The position numbers and the translations under genes are program-made. Shown here one piece after another: positions 20,694-32,385 of a stretch of DNA of 64,000 nucleotides. The first letter of the stretch is position 1. Every line of letters starts with the position of its first letter. Location of the stretch: assembly GCF_902167145.1 (NCBI RefSeq), contig NC_050098.1:113188207-113252206 (forward strand). The letters run 5' to 3'. The notes beneath the pieces were generated by a model. The model made no database searches, was not told the DNA's origin, and saw only the letters and a program-made list of their open reading frames with translations. Source of the stretch: Zea mays. Its lineage: Eukaryota > Streptophyta > Magnoliopsida > Poales > Poaceae.

Positions 20694-21707
20694 ATGGCTC
20701 GACTTAGACACACTGCACGAAAGTCCGTCATCCCCTTCTTACCCTCCCGCCTTGCTGAGCGTCCGCTTCGCCGTCCCGTGGCCGGACAGTCCAGCCACTT
20801 GGAGAGACTGCACCACCGCCTGCGTGAGGAGCAGGAACGTCGACGACAGGAGCAGCAGGGCTCTTCTTTCTCGCTCCACCAGGAGATAGAGTCTGTGAGG
20901 AGCTGCTCCCCTGTGCTTCCTCTGGAGGCGCCCCCTGCACCACCACAGGGCGCCCCAGCCTCCGGAGCAGCTGCTGGAGGAGATCCAGACGACGGAGGTG
21001 GCGACGACAGCTCGAGCCACGACACCGACTTCTCTGCTAACCCTGAGTCGGAAGGATGGGTTGCTCGACCCATCACTCGCGACGCTGCTCACGGGTGTCA
21101 CTTCCACGATGCGCTCGACACCCTGCTACGTCGGGCATTTGACCGACATACTTGGTCCGTCGAGTATCGCTGTGTGGTCTACCAGCACAGTCGCGGGGTC
21201 TACCTGGACCGCTGGGAGGCAACCTGCTTGGTGCGCCGTCCGGAGAACAGTCTCCAGGGTGCAGAGGCCTGCTCAGAGCACTATTCTATTTCTGAGCGGG
21301 ACTCAGCTGAGGCAGCCATGCAAGATGCTGCACGACGTGCGCTTTCGCACTACTGCTCGGTTTTCGGTGGGGCAGCTGATGGTCTTGACCTGAAGTATTA
21401 CCCCCGCCGTCCATCTGGCAGCACAGGAGGCGTGATTGTCTCACCTGTCGGTGAGGGCAATCCTAGGTTGAGCAGCACAGTCAACCTAGCCGCCGTGCTA
21501 AACACGGAGCTGGACCATGCATTAGACGAGCTGAGTAGGGCTCGTGCTGAGATCGCCCTGCTGCGGGCTGAGCGCGCGGAACGTCGTCACTTGGATGGTG
21601 GTTCCCCCGCTCCCGTCGGGACTCAGCACCCGTACCGCTCACCTCAGCGTGGACACCAGTCTTATGGCAATCCCGCCTGCAAGACCAAGATAACTCTAGA
21701 ACCATAG
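20694..21707 (+). CDS. Leader ORF of unknown function upstream of gag (Tekay-type)
   Basis: 337 residues, starting at the ATG at 20694, which directly follows TCTTTTGTAG, a good splice-acceptor match. The N-terminal 120 residues are Arg/Gln-rich, then acidic and Pro/Gly-rich. Residues about 120-235 look globular: a region with YRCVVYQHSRG and RWEATCLV, then SAEAAMQDAARRALSHYC. This beta-beta-beta-then-Ala-rich-helix arrangement recalls a double-stranded-RNA-binding domain, but I claim only a resemblance. Residues about 270-300 form a probable coiled-coil (LDHALDELSRARAEIALLRA). No retroviral gag or pol motif is present. The ORF is intact although the gag-pol next to it is not. Confidence 0.75.
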   Translation: MARLRHTARKSVIPFLPSRLAERPLRRPVAGQSSHLERLHHRLREEQERRRQEQQGSSFSLHQEIESVRSCSPVLPLEAPPAPPQGAPASGAAAGGDPDDGGGDDSSSHDTDFSANPESEGWVARPITRDAAHGCHFHDALDTLLRRAFDRHTWSVEYRCVVYQHSRGVYLDRWEATCLVRRPENSLQGAEACSEHYSISERDSAEAAMQDAARRALSHYCSVFGGAADGLDLKYYPRRPSGSTGGVIVSPVGEGNPRLSSTVNLAAVLNTELDHALDELSRARAEIALLRAERAERRHLDGGSPAPVGTQHPYRSPQRGHQSYGNPACKTKITLEP

Positions 21708-22112
21708 ATCGTTAGAGTTGGATCTTGTAATTAATACGAAATATACATACATAGAAGCTACAGTCTTAGCGTTAGTCTCGGTCTTAGTTAGTCTTAGTTA
21801 GACAGGGTAGTTTGCTATATCCCGTGCATTTATGTTTGTCATGATGAACTATGTTTGGTTTGGATCTTTGTAATGACTGTCACCAGAGTGTGGGTATCCC
21901 CTGCATTTTGGTTTGTCTATTATGTTAATGGAGTTAGTTATATAATTGGGAAACCTTTTATTCCACTTTCCTCTTTATCTGAGAAGCTGTGTGGTCTGTG
22001 TTGGAGATCAGTGAAGATGCTCATCTGTTCAGTGCTGTTGAAGAATTCTATTCTCTTTCCTTATGCTGCAAGATTTGCCAGATCAGTTCTGATGTGTGGT
22101 TGCATTCTGCAG
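21708..22112 (+). other. T-rich spacer before gag, intron-like
   Basis: No gene. The stretch is markedly T-rich, has GT donor-like sites near 21735 and 21806, and ends TGCATTCTGCAG immediately before the gag ATG at 22113. It could be removed by splicing to bring gag close to the 5' end. Confidence 0.5.
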
Positions 22113-25100
22113 ATGTCAGAGAACAGGCGCAGAGGAGGAAGGCGTGCTCAGCAGGAGCGAGCCGCTCAACAGGAGGAGGTGCCCCAGCAGCAGCACCTGC
22201 CGCCCCCGCCCCCGATGTCCATCGAGCAGATGTTTCTGATGCAGACTCAGGCAGTTCAAGCCATCGGTCAGACCTTGGCCGCCATTCAGCAGCAGCAGCA
22301 GCAACAGCAGCAGGCCCCACCTCAACCTCAGATGCCTCAGATGCCCAGAGACAAGCGTGCTGAATTCATGAGAGGTCATCCACCAACGTTCGCTCATTCT
22401 TCTGACCCCATGGATGCTGAAGATTGGCTGCGCACTGTGGAGCGGGAGTTGCATACCGCTCAGTGCGATGACAGGGAGAAAGTTCTGTATGGTCCCCGTC
22501 TGTTGAGAGGAGCAGCCCAGTCATGGTAGGAGTCTTACCTCGCCACCCATGCCCACCCTGACGCTATCACTTGGGAAGAGTTCAGAGGAAGCTTTCGTCA
22601 GTACCATGTTCCTGCAGGTCTGATGACAGTGAAGAAGGAGGAGTTCCTGTCTCTCAAGCAAGGGCCATTGTCTGTCAGTGAGTACCGAGACAGATTTCTG
22701 CAGCTGTCTCGCTATGCTCCTGAAGATGTCAACACCGACGCCAAGCGGCAGTACCGTTTCCTGAGAGGCTTGGTTGACCCTCTGCAGTACCAACTGATGA
22801 ATCACACCTTCCCAACATTCCAGCACCTGATTGACAGAGCAATCATGACAGAGAGAAAGCGTAAGGAGATGGAAGATCGTAAGCGCAAGATCAGTGGACC
22901 CCAGCCTGGAAGCAGCAATCGTCCTCGTTTCTCAGGCAATCAACCTCAGCAGTTCAGGCAGAACCAGCGTCCACCTCAGCAGCATCAGCAGTTCCAAAGG
23001 CAGTATCCTCAGCATCAGTACCAGAACCGTCAGAGCAATCAGTCAGGAGGTCAGTTTCAGAGGCAGAATCAGCAGGCACCTCGTCTTCCTGCCCCAGCAA
23101 ACCAGCAGAACAGTCAGGCAGCACCAGCTCAGGTTGGAAACAGAGCATGTTTCCATTGTGGAGAGCAAGGCCACTAGGTGATGCAACGTCCGAAGAAGGC
23201 AGCCCAGCAGCAGTCAGGCCCCAATGCCCCAGCAAAGCAGAATCTGCCTCAGCCTGGAGCAGGCAATCGCTCTCAGCCGCGCTATAATCATGGAAGGCTG
23301 AATCACTTGGAGGCTGAAGCAGTTCAGGAGACCCCCGGCATGATAGTAGGTATGTTCCCAGTCGACTCCCATATTGCAGAAGTGTTATTTGATACTGGAG
23401 CAACGCATTCTTTCATTACTGCATCATGGGTAGAAGCACATAATCTTCCAATTACTACCATGTCAACCCTCATTCAAATTGACTCAGCCGGTGGTAGAAT
23501 TCAAGCCGATAGCATTTGTTTGAATATAAGTGTGGAAATAAGGGGATAGCGTTTCCCGCCAACCTTATAGTAATGGGTACTCAGGGAATAGATGTCATCC
23601 TAGGGATGAATTGGCTAGATAAGTATCAGGCAGTTATCAGTTGTGATAAAAGGACGATCAAGTTGGTGTCCCCACTAGGAGAGGAAGTGGTGACTGAGTT
23701 AGTCTCGCCTGAGCCAAAGAAAGGAAGTTGTTATCAGATAGCTGTTGATAGCAGTGAAGCAGACCCAATTGAGAGTATCAAGGTTGTGTCCGAGTTCCCA
23801 GATGTGTTTCCAAAGGACTTACCGGGTATGCCACCAGAGCGGAAAGTTGAGTTTGCCATAGAGCTTCTTCCTGGAACCGCCCCTATCTTCAAGAGAGCTT
23901 ACAGAATATCTGGACCAGGGTTGGATGAACTTAAGAAGCAAATTGACGAGCTGTCAGAGAAAGGTTACATTCGGCCAAGCACCTCGCCTTGGGCCGCCCC
24001 TGTCCTATTTGTGGAGAAGAAAGATGGCACCAAGAGGATGTGTATCGATTATCGAGCTTTGAATGAGGTCACGATCAAGAACAAGTATCCCTTGCCCAGA
24101 ATAGAAGATCTGTTCGACCAGTTGAGAGGAGCCAGTGTGTTCTCCAAGATTGATCTGAGGTCAGGTTATCATCAGCTCAGGATCCGACCTTCGGACATTC
24201 CGAAAACGGCATTCATTTCCAAGTATGGTTTGTATGAGTTCATAGTGATGTCTTTTGGTTTGACCAATGCGCCAGCATTCTTCATGAACTTGATGAACAG
24301 TGTATTCATGGATTACCTTGATAAGTTTGTGGTGGTATTCATTGATGACATTCTGGTTTATTCTCAAAGCGAAGAAGAGCACGCAGATCATTTGAGGATG
24401 GTGTTGCAGAGATTGCGAGAGCACCAGTTGTATGCAAAGTTGAGCAAGTGTGAGTTCTGGATCAGTGAAGTCCTGTTCTTGGGTCACATAATCAACAAAG
24501 AAGGATTGGCTGTGGATCCGAAGAAAGTGGCAGACATTTTGAACTGGAAAGCGCCAACAGATGCTCGAGGAATCAAGAGCTTCATTGGAATGGCTGGATA
24601 TTATCGGCGATTCATTGAAGGGTTTTCGAAGATTGCGAAACCAATGACAGCGTTGCTAGGCAACAAAGTTGAGTTCAAGTGGACCCAGAAATGTCAAGAG
24701 GCCTTTGAAGCGCTGAAGGAAAAATTGACTACAGCGCCTGTCCTAGTCTTGCCTGATGTGCACAAGCCCTTTTCGGTGTATTGCGATGCTTGTTACACAG
24801 GCTTGGGATGTGTGTTGATGCAAGAGGGAAGAGTTGTGGCTTACTCGTCCCGACAGTTGAAGGTTCATGAGAAGAATTACCCAATCCATGATCTAGAGTT
24901 GGCAGCAGTGGTTCACGCACTGAAGACATGGAGGCACTATCTGTATGGACAGAAATGCGATGTTTACACAGACCACAAGAGTCTGAAGTACATATTCACT
25001 CAGTCAGAGTTGAACATGAGGCAACGAAGATGGTTGGAGTTGATCAAAGATTATGAGTTGGAGATCCATTACCATCCAGGCAAAGCAAACGTAGTGGCAG

Positions 25101-26675
25101 ATGCTTTGAGCAGAAAGAGTCAAGTCAATCTGATGGTCGCTCGTCCGATGCCTTATGAGTTGGCCAAGGAGTTTGACAGGTTGAGTCTCGGATTTCTGAA
25201 CAATTCGCGAGGAGTCACAGTTGAGTTGGAACCTACCTTGGAGCGCGAAATCAAAGAAGCGCAGAAGAATGATGAAAAGATCAGTGAGATTCGGCGACTG
25301 ATTCTAGATGGCAGAGGCAAAGATTCTCGAAAGGATGCAGAAGGCGTGATATGGTTCAAAGACCGCTTGTGTGTTCCCAATGTCCAGTCTATTTTTGGAG
25401 TTGATTCTTAAGGAAGCTCATGAGACAGCCTATTCGATTCACCCTGGCAGTGAGAAGATGTATCAGGATCTGAAGAAGAAATTCTGGTGGTATGGAATGA
25501 AGAGGGAAATCGCAGAGCATGTGGCTATGTGCGATAGTTGCCGAAGAATTAAGGCAGAACACCAGAGACCTGCTGGATTGTTGCAACCGTTGCAGATCCC
25601 TCAGTGGAAATGGGATGAAATCGGTATGGATTTCATAGTCGGATTGCCTCGCACTCGAGCCGGCTACGATTCCATTTGGGTAGTAGTGGACCGCTTGACC
25701 AAGTCAGCCCACTTCATACCTGTCAAGACCAACTATAGCAGTGCCGTATTGGCAGAATTGTATATGTCTCGGATCGTTTGTCTTCATGGTGTGCCAAAGA
25801 AGATAGTGTCAGACAGAGGAACGCAGTTCACCTCTCACTTCTGGCAGCAGTTGCATGAAGCCTTGGGCACGCATCTGAATTTCAGTTCAGCTTATCATCC
25901 GCAGACAGATGGCCAGACCGAAAGGACCAATCAAATTCTTGAAGATATGTTGAGAGCCTGTGCGTTGCAAGATCAGTCCGGATGGGATAAGAGATTGCCT
26001 TATGCAGAGTTTTCCTATAACAACAGTTACCAGGCCAGTTTGAAGATGTCACCATTTCAGGCGCTTTATGGAAGGAGTTGTAGAACTCCGTTGCAATGGG
26101 ATCAGCCTGGAGAGAAGCAAGTGTTTGGGCCAGACATTTTGCTTGAGGCCGAAGAGAACATCAAGATGGTCCGAGAGAATCTGAAGATAGCGCAATCGAG
26201 GCAGCGAAGCTATGCAGACACAAGAAGAAGAGAGCTGAGTTTCGAAGTCGGAGACTTTGTCTATCTGAAAGTGTCACCGATCAGAGGAGTCAGAAGGTTC
26301 GGAGTGAAAGGCAAGCTAGCACCCCGCTACATTGGTCCGTATCAGATTCTTGCAAGACGTGGAGAAGTGGCCTATCAGCTCAGTTTGCCCGAGAATTTGT
26401 CTGCTGTGCATGATGTCTTTCATGTGTCTCAGTTGAAGAAGTGCTTGCGTGTGCCAGAAGAGCAGTTGCTAGTGGAAGGTCTTGAAGTCCAGGAGGACTT
26501 GACCTACGTTGAGAAGCCAGTGCAAATCCTTGAGGTTGCAGACAGAGTCACCCGAAGGAAGACCATCAGAATGTGCAAAGTCAGATGGGGTCACCACTCA
26601 GAGGAAGAAGCAACCTGGGAGCGTGAAGATGATCTGATGGCTAAATACCCTGAGCTCTTTGCTAGCCAACCCTGA
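22113..26675 (+). pseudogene. Gag-pol with C-terminal chromodomain (Tekay-type), broken
   Basis: Gag begins at 22113 with a Gln-rich N-terminus, followed by the gag domain (PMDAEDWLRTVE, SEYRDRFLQLSRYAP) and a knuckle CFHCGEQGH. Protease DTGATHSFI is near 23390. RT spans about 23800-24500 ([13 protein letters not shown], catalytic FIDDILVYS); RNase H about 24760-25120 ([17 protein letters not shown]); integrase about 25400-26300 (MDFIVGLP, SDRGTQFTS, PQTDGQTERTNQ). The chromodomain is at the C-terminus (about 26525-26665), which in this lineage is thought to steer integration to marked chromatin. Breaks: TAG at 22528, TAG at 23175 (in the knuckle, whose last Cys also appears lost), and frameshifts near 23540 and 25390. 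Confidence 0.92.
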
Positions 26676-26693
26676 ATCTCGAGGGCGAGATTC

Positions 26694-26711
26694 TTTTAAG
26701 GGGGATAGGTT
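26694..26711 (+). promoter_or_regulatory. Polypurine tract of the Tekay-type element
   Basis: TTTTAAGGGGGATAGGTT directly before the 3' LTR at 26712. Confidence 0.85.
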
Positions 26712-29700
26712 TGTAACGCCCTGAATTTGGGGGTAGAATTTTTTCTTCTTGTCTCTCACCAAATTCAGGCGTTACCCCTTTTCCTTTCTCGTTCCCTCGC
26801 TAAACCTTGATATTTTTCCAAAGTTATAGCGGGGTTTGGCTTGGATTTCCCGTGTAAAGAAAAAAAAACCTAAATTACTTTATTTTGTGTGAAGCATCAT
26901 GCCGAACCATGCATATTTTTTGGGTGTTTAAAATGTGAAAGCATTCATCCCGAGAAAATTAGATTTTAGAAAAAGAAAACCTTTTTCTTTTTCTCTCCCT
27001 CCCTCTCTTTCCCATTTCGGCCCAGCCCCCCCCCCTTCGGCCGGCCCAGCCGCCCCCTTCCCCCCCTCCCCTCCCGCGTGGGCCCCGGCCGGCCCAGCCG
27101 CGCGCGCCCCCCCTTCCCCCCACTTTGGGCCCATCCGGCCCAGCCGCCCCCACCCTTTTCTTTTTTTTCCCAAAAATCCCCCCCGCGGGCCCCGCCCGTC
27201 ATTCTCTCGCTCTCTCTCTCCCCAAACCCTAACCGCGCCGCCCTTGCCCTAGCGCCGCCGCCGCCGTCGCCTCTCCCCTCCCCGGCGCCGCCGCCGCGCC
27301 GCCCCCCTCCGGTGAGGCCCCCCTCCTCCCCTCTCCTTCCCCTCTTCTCCCTCCTCCTCCCTCGCCCGCCCGGCCACCCGGTTCGGCCGCCCCCGCCCCG
27401 GCGTCCCGCGTCCGACCTCCCCCGCGCCGTCCTCGGCCGGCGCCGCCGCGCCCGCCCCGCCTCGGCGAGCCGCCCCCGCCCCGTCCGGCCCCGGCGAGCC
27501 CGCGTCCGACCTCCCCCGGCTCGGCCCCGCCCGCGCCGCCTCTCCCCCGGTTGCCCGCGGCCTCCCGCGCCCGGCCGCCCTCGCCCTCGTCCGCCCGGCC
27601 CCGGCGACCCCGGCCGCCCGGCCCGTCCCCGCCCCCGGCCGCTCGGCTCGGCCGCTCCGGCATGCCCGCCCTCGCCTCGCCCCGGCGCGCCCCGCCTCGC
27701 CGCCCCCGGCGAGCCGCCCGGCCCGTCCCCGACCCCGGCCCTTCCCCGCCCCGGCCGCCCTCGCCCGTCCCCGGCGAGCTTGGCTGCCCCGCGCCGCCCG
27801 CGCCCGGCCGCTCCGGCGAGCCCGCGCCCGGCCGCCACGGCGAGCCCCGCGCCCGCGTCGGCCCCGCCTCGCCGCCCTCCGGCGAGCCGCCCTCGCCCGG
27901 CCCCGCTCGGCCCCGCCCTCGCGCCCGCTCCGGCGAGCCGCCCGCGCGCGCCCGCCTCCCGACGAGCTCGGCGCCCCCCCCCCCCCGGTTCAACCGCCCC
28001 GTGCCCCGGCTCGGCCGCCCGTCCCCGCGCTCGGCCTCGTCCGGCCGCGTCCTCGCTCGCTCGCGCTCGCTGGCCCCGGCGTGCTTGCCCGCCCGCCCCG
28101 CCGTGCCTTGCTCGCGTCGTGTCGGCCCCGGCGTAGCCTTGAGTTCGGCCCAGCGTGCCTATGTCGCGCGGCTTTGAGCTCGGCTAGCGCACGGCCCCGA
28201 CGTGCGTACGGTTAGTCCGTGGCGTGTGCATGCGGCCTCGCGTGCGTGCCCTCGTAGTGCGCGTGCCTTGGCACGACTCGTCGTGCCTCGTCTACCCCCC
28301 CTAACCCCTCGTCTACCCCCCTAACCCCTCGTCTACCCCCCCCCGTCTCCTATATGCGCTAATCACGTCATTTATATTAATAAGGTAGGAGTCTTAATTT
28401 GGAAATTGGCTACGATAGTTAATTTGTATATTCAATCGTCTATCTTATTCTATGCTAATCTACTAAAAGTGATCGCGTTTACAGTAGTGCATGTAGCTAG
28501 TTCTTTTGTTAGAACTGATTAAAACTAGAGCACGTAACGTCTAGTCTTTCATTTACCCGTAGTGTCCCTCGAGCATAAGCCTCAACCCTTGCGAGACTTT
28601 CCCTCGTTTCTTTCTAACCAAGGTAAATTCATTATCGTATGTGGTATTCTGTGCATATTTGCTTTACTTGTTCTCTTGTATGGTGTACTGTTGGTTTCCT
28701 AATTTCAATGGATGGATGTATGTATGTTTGCACCCGCTTAAAGAACGATCCGGTTGAAGAGCCCGAGAAGCTCGCAGGAGAAGCCCCTGAGCAGCAGTCG
28801 GTTGGTGGAGGCAAGTGTCCCTTGACCTATCCATGTCCTACTCATTATTTAATTCACCTCCCGCTTTACACATTTATGCCTAAGGATTGACTAGTTTTGT
28901 TATCCATGTCCTTGTTTACCTATTTGGGTTGGATTATTACTGTTTAGCTTTATGCTATTGCTCAACTATAATCAATGAACATGATGAGATTATCTATGAT
29001 ACGCTGTTTTCCCTTCTCTTATGATGATGTTATGCTTGTGGTTATCAAGGGGGCTCGAGCGGTTTCTCGAGTGCCTCTCCGTAAGGACCTGTTCTATGGA
29101 TGACCGCCCGGGAAAACAGTGCAACCATGAGGGTGGAATGGGGTGCCCTTAGCTGAATAATTAGAGGATCCGGGGTGTAGTTCACTTAGCCGTCGTGCCG
29201 TCAATGGGGCTCGGTGTATGCGGCTCGCTCTGCCAAGGTTGATTTGTCCCTTGGGGAGGAGTGCGGTACATTTAGGAAACCTAACGGGTGGCTACAGCCC
29301 CGGGGAATCTTTGTAAAGGCTACGTAGTGATGCCCTACTGGGTCACCTTGGTAGTGATCAATGGAGAGTCATGATCTCCGGGCAGAATGGGAATCACGGC
29401 TTGTGGGTAAAGTGCACAACCTCTGCAGTGTGTTTGAAAACTGATATATCAGCCGTGCTCGCGGTTATGAGCGGCCAAGGGAGCTCCAGTGATTAGTGGT
29501 ACTTGATCAGAGACATTGTGGTACAGGTGGCTATGAGAATCGATGGTTTTGGTTATGACTATGGTGCTGGTAAGTGGTATTCTTTCCGTTTGGAAAGGGT
29601 ACATCGGGTTAATAACTTGGGTAATGCTAAAACTTGGCTTTCTACTAGTAAGTAATAATCTGACCAACTAAAAGCAACTGCTTGACTTATCCCCACATAA

Positions 29701-30134
29701 AGCTAGTCCACTACAGCCAAACAGGATGCTTGCTGAGTATGTTGATGTGTACTCACCCTTGCTCTACACACCAAACCCCCCCCCATCCCCAGGTTGTCAG
29801 CATTGCAACCACTGCTCAGGCGAAGATGAAGCTGTGGAAGGAGACTTCCAGGAGTTCCAAGACTACGACGAGTTCTAGGAGTGGGTTAGCGGCAACCCCC
29901 AGTCGGCTGCCTGTGAAGGCCGCGGTTATCTACGTTTCTTTTCCGCACTTTGATTTATTGTAAGAACTATATGGACGTCTCAGACGTATGATGTAACCGA
30001 CTATTTCCCTTATTAATACTATTTTGAGCACTGTGTGATGATGTCCATATTATGTAACTGCTGTGTACGTGAATAACTGATCCTGGCACGTACATGGTTC
30101 GCATTCGGTTTGCCTTCTAAAACCGGGTGTGACA
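26712..30134 (+). repeat. 3' LTR of the Tekay-type element
   Basis: 3423 bp, full length, TGTAACGCCC...GGGTGTGACA. It keeps the 500-bp segment (28377-28876) lost from the 5' LTR. It contains the C-rich block, the 20-bp tandem repeats and the two coding-like exons described separately. Confidence 0.94.
28744..29878 (+). CDS. Two-exon coding-like segment inside the LTR (exons A and B)
   Basis: Exon A 28744-28810 (NDPVEEPEKLAGEAPEQQS...) ends GTGGAG at a GC-type donor GCAAGT. Exon B 29793-29878 follows the acceptor ATCCCCAG. The 982-nt intron joins them in phase (1), producing a Cys-rich junction (G-C-x-H-C-N-x-C-S-G) and an acidic tail DYDEF before a stop. A related but diverged LTR at 57095-58191 has the same two exons, the same GC donor, the same phase and a similar tail. 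The 5' boundary of exon A is uncertain: AAAG at 28740-28743 is a weak acceptor and the frame stays open upstream to an ATG at 28720. No function is known. It may be a spliced product made from LTR promoters. Confidence 0.5.
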
Positions 30135-31415
30135 GCAGAGGACGAAGCCATGAATACTGCCTTCGGTGCTCGTGGGAAGAGAAGGTAGAACATAGTTTTT
30201 GGTGTAATTGGATTTGCCTATCCTGACTACTATTTTCCCGCACGAGAACAAGGAATGAAGAGGAAAATCTCAACTACAACTTCTTCCTCCATGCTGAAGC
30301 CGGAAAGAACTAAAGTTTTAACTCACCAGCCGAAGTCGCATTCCTTAGAGGGGGCTGCTACACTACCTGCTACAGAAAAAGATGGAAGTTGTTAAATCTG
30401 CCGAAGCTACCCTATCCACTTTAAAGATAATTCCCGCTGAGGCTGTCGAAGTGCTAGAGGAATCAGAACCAGAAAGTTCTAGGACCAAGAAGCAACCAAA
30501 GTTGTGGAGTCCTACATCATTGACGGGGTTGTCAAAGATAGTAACTGCTCCATCGACAACTCCTAGGAAAGTGAGAAGAATTGCCAGCGTTCTGGATGCT
30601 GTCCTGAAACCTTCGAAGGTGTCTACTCTTGCTTCTACTAAGGTTTCTAAGGACAAAATGAAGAATTGGGAGAAACTACTGCTGCAAGCGCTTCTCCTGC
30701 CTGCGCTGAGGCTGGACTTTCGAAAACTAAACTAGTGGAGCAAGTAAAGGAAAGTCTACGAGAGAAGCTAACACTGCCGATACTCGAAGCATCTTCTCGT
30801 GGCAACTATGGATACATTGTTTGCCCTGCTTCAGGGAAACAATTATCAAAACAACAGATTGTTGAAGTGTAATATTATGCAAAGAACCTAAAATATCCTC
30901 GAGGGTCCTTGATATATGGAGGAAATGACGAAGATGGTTACCTTTACTCCCTGCCGGACAACAAGGAGATAGACGTTTGCTGGGAAATAATGGAAAATAT
31001 GGGTATCTGAAGGTTGAACTTGGTTTATCTGCAATGCCTAAGGATCAACTTGCAGACTTCCTTGCTTACAACAGCTTGAAGGTTTGCACATTTTATTTTT
31101 GTATTTGTTATTTTTTGTTACAAAGGTTTGTGGTAATGCTTATTATTATTTATTTGTATGTTTTTTGTTTATCAGGGTCTTATTCTTAGCAAGGCCTTGA
31201 AGACTCAAAAAGATGCTGAAGATGAAGGCACCCGGATAGCATTCGGAAATCTGTGTTAAGAAGTTATATCACTTCAGAATGAAGGCCTTGAGAAAGACAA
31301 GATCCAGCTTTCATTAGTCGAGAGGCTAAAGACTAGCGAAGCTAAATTGGCTAGATTTTCTGAAGTGGAACAAAAAATTCTGAAATTTGAGAAATAAAAA
31401 GAAGTGGATGCAAAG
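30135..31415 (+). pseudogene. Antisense gene of copy C, piece 2
   Basis: Continues from 8222 after the Tekay-type insertion: the end of the first domain (VIGFAYPDYYFP-like), a Ser/Thr/Lys linker, the second globular segment, then a GT-AG intron at 31082-31175 (94 nt) and the start of the coiled-coil exon (GLILSKALKTQKDAEDEG). Stops and frameshifts are numerous. It is cut by copy D at 31415 and resumes at 38778. Confidence 0.78.
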
Positions 31416-32085
31416 TGTTGGGGACTTGTTCTCAAATGCTATGAGTTAAGAACAAGGCAACACAAATGTTAATGGTTAAAAGTCCTTCGTCCTTTGAAGC
31501 ATTATTTCCCTTAGGATATAATGATCTTCAGACGAAGGTTATGAAGGACATACCTTCATCATCGCAGTGTAAGTTAATGAAGGAAGAAACATATGAAATA
31601 TAAGAGACAACATGAATAATCATATGACACTATTAATATATCTTCTTTATGTTAACATGAATAAACAGGAACAATATTGAACTACATTTGTACCTTCAGC
31701 TTGACAGAAGGTAAAAGTCCAAGCGTGACACACAAATGAATACAAGTCAGCGTGAACAGTACGGGGGTACTGTTCATCTATTTATAGGCACAGGGCGCAG
31801 CCTGTGTAAATTTACATTCATGCCCTTCATATTTACTATTGACTTATGGACAACCCAATGGGGACTAGATAGCCTTTTCCTCTTTAAGTCGGTTCCTTTT
31901 TCCGCCATTGCGCCGAAGCTCCCTTGCGTGTAGCTTCGTAGCAACATCAGCCTTCGTCTCGACTATGCTTTTCACATCGTATATGGTTTTAACCCGAGTC
32001 CGAAGGTACCTGTTCACATGTTACACTTGGAGAACATTGTTAAATCATGTTTTTGAGGACCTTCGAAAGACGAAGGCCCCCAACA
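31416..32085 (-). repeat. 3' LTR of copy D
   Basis: 670 bp. It retains the TATA box at 31779-31786 (minus strand) and the hairpin at 31754-31775 (9-bp stem, 4-base loop). The polypurine tract complement GTAGCCCCTCGCAG abuts it at 32086-32099. Confidence 0.93.
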
Positions 32086-32240
32086 GTAGCCCCTCGCAGT
32101 ATTAATTTGTTAAGATAACGAATTCAGACTGCGACATAGACGAAGGCCTTAAGCCGAAGGTCCGAAAAAACACCTTACCTTTGCTAGAATAGCAACAATC
32201 AATGACAGACGGGGCCCTCCACTTTGTAGCGCACTGGGCG

Positions 32241-32248
32241 TATAAGTA
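32241..32248 (+). promoter_or_regulatory. Candidate TATA box of the antisense gene (copy D)
   Basis: TATAAGTA preceded by GGGCG, 138 bp upstream of the ATG at 32386. Position and context match copy A. It is independent of the LTR promoters, which point the other way. Confidence 0.6.
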
Positions 32249-32385
32249 GGAACTCACACCATCTGCATTTGATACGCTATTTCTGCCATTTGTATTATTT
32301 TCTCAATCTTCTAGCTCTTGCTCATTAGCGCTTGCTAAATTTTCAAGCTTTCTGAGCTTCGGTTTAGAGAAAACTCGTTTTCACC

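Larger units (their letters stand above)
8223..30134 (+). mobile_element. Tekay/Prem1-type chromovirus (Ty3/gypsy, Del-Tekay lineage)
   Basis: Bounded by TGTAA...GTGACA LTRs and a perfect duplication GCAGA at 8218-8222 and 30135-30139. After removing the Opie/Ji-type insertion (10220-19520) and one copy of its duplication it is about 12.6 kb. Order: 5' LTR, Met-tRNA-type primer site, leader ORF, gag, protease, RT, RNase H, integrase, chromodomain, polypurine tract, 3' LTR. Nonsense changes and frameshifts make gag-pol defective. Lineage rests on the C-terminal chromodomain and long LTRs; the family name is recalled. Confidence 0.93.
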
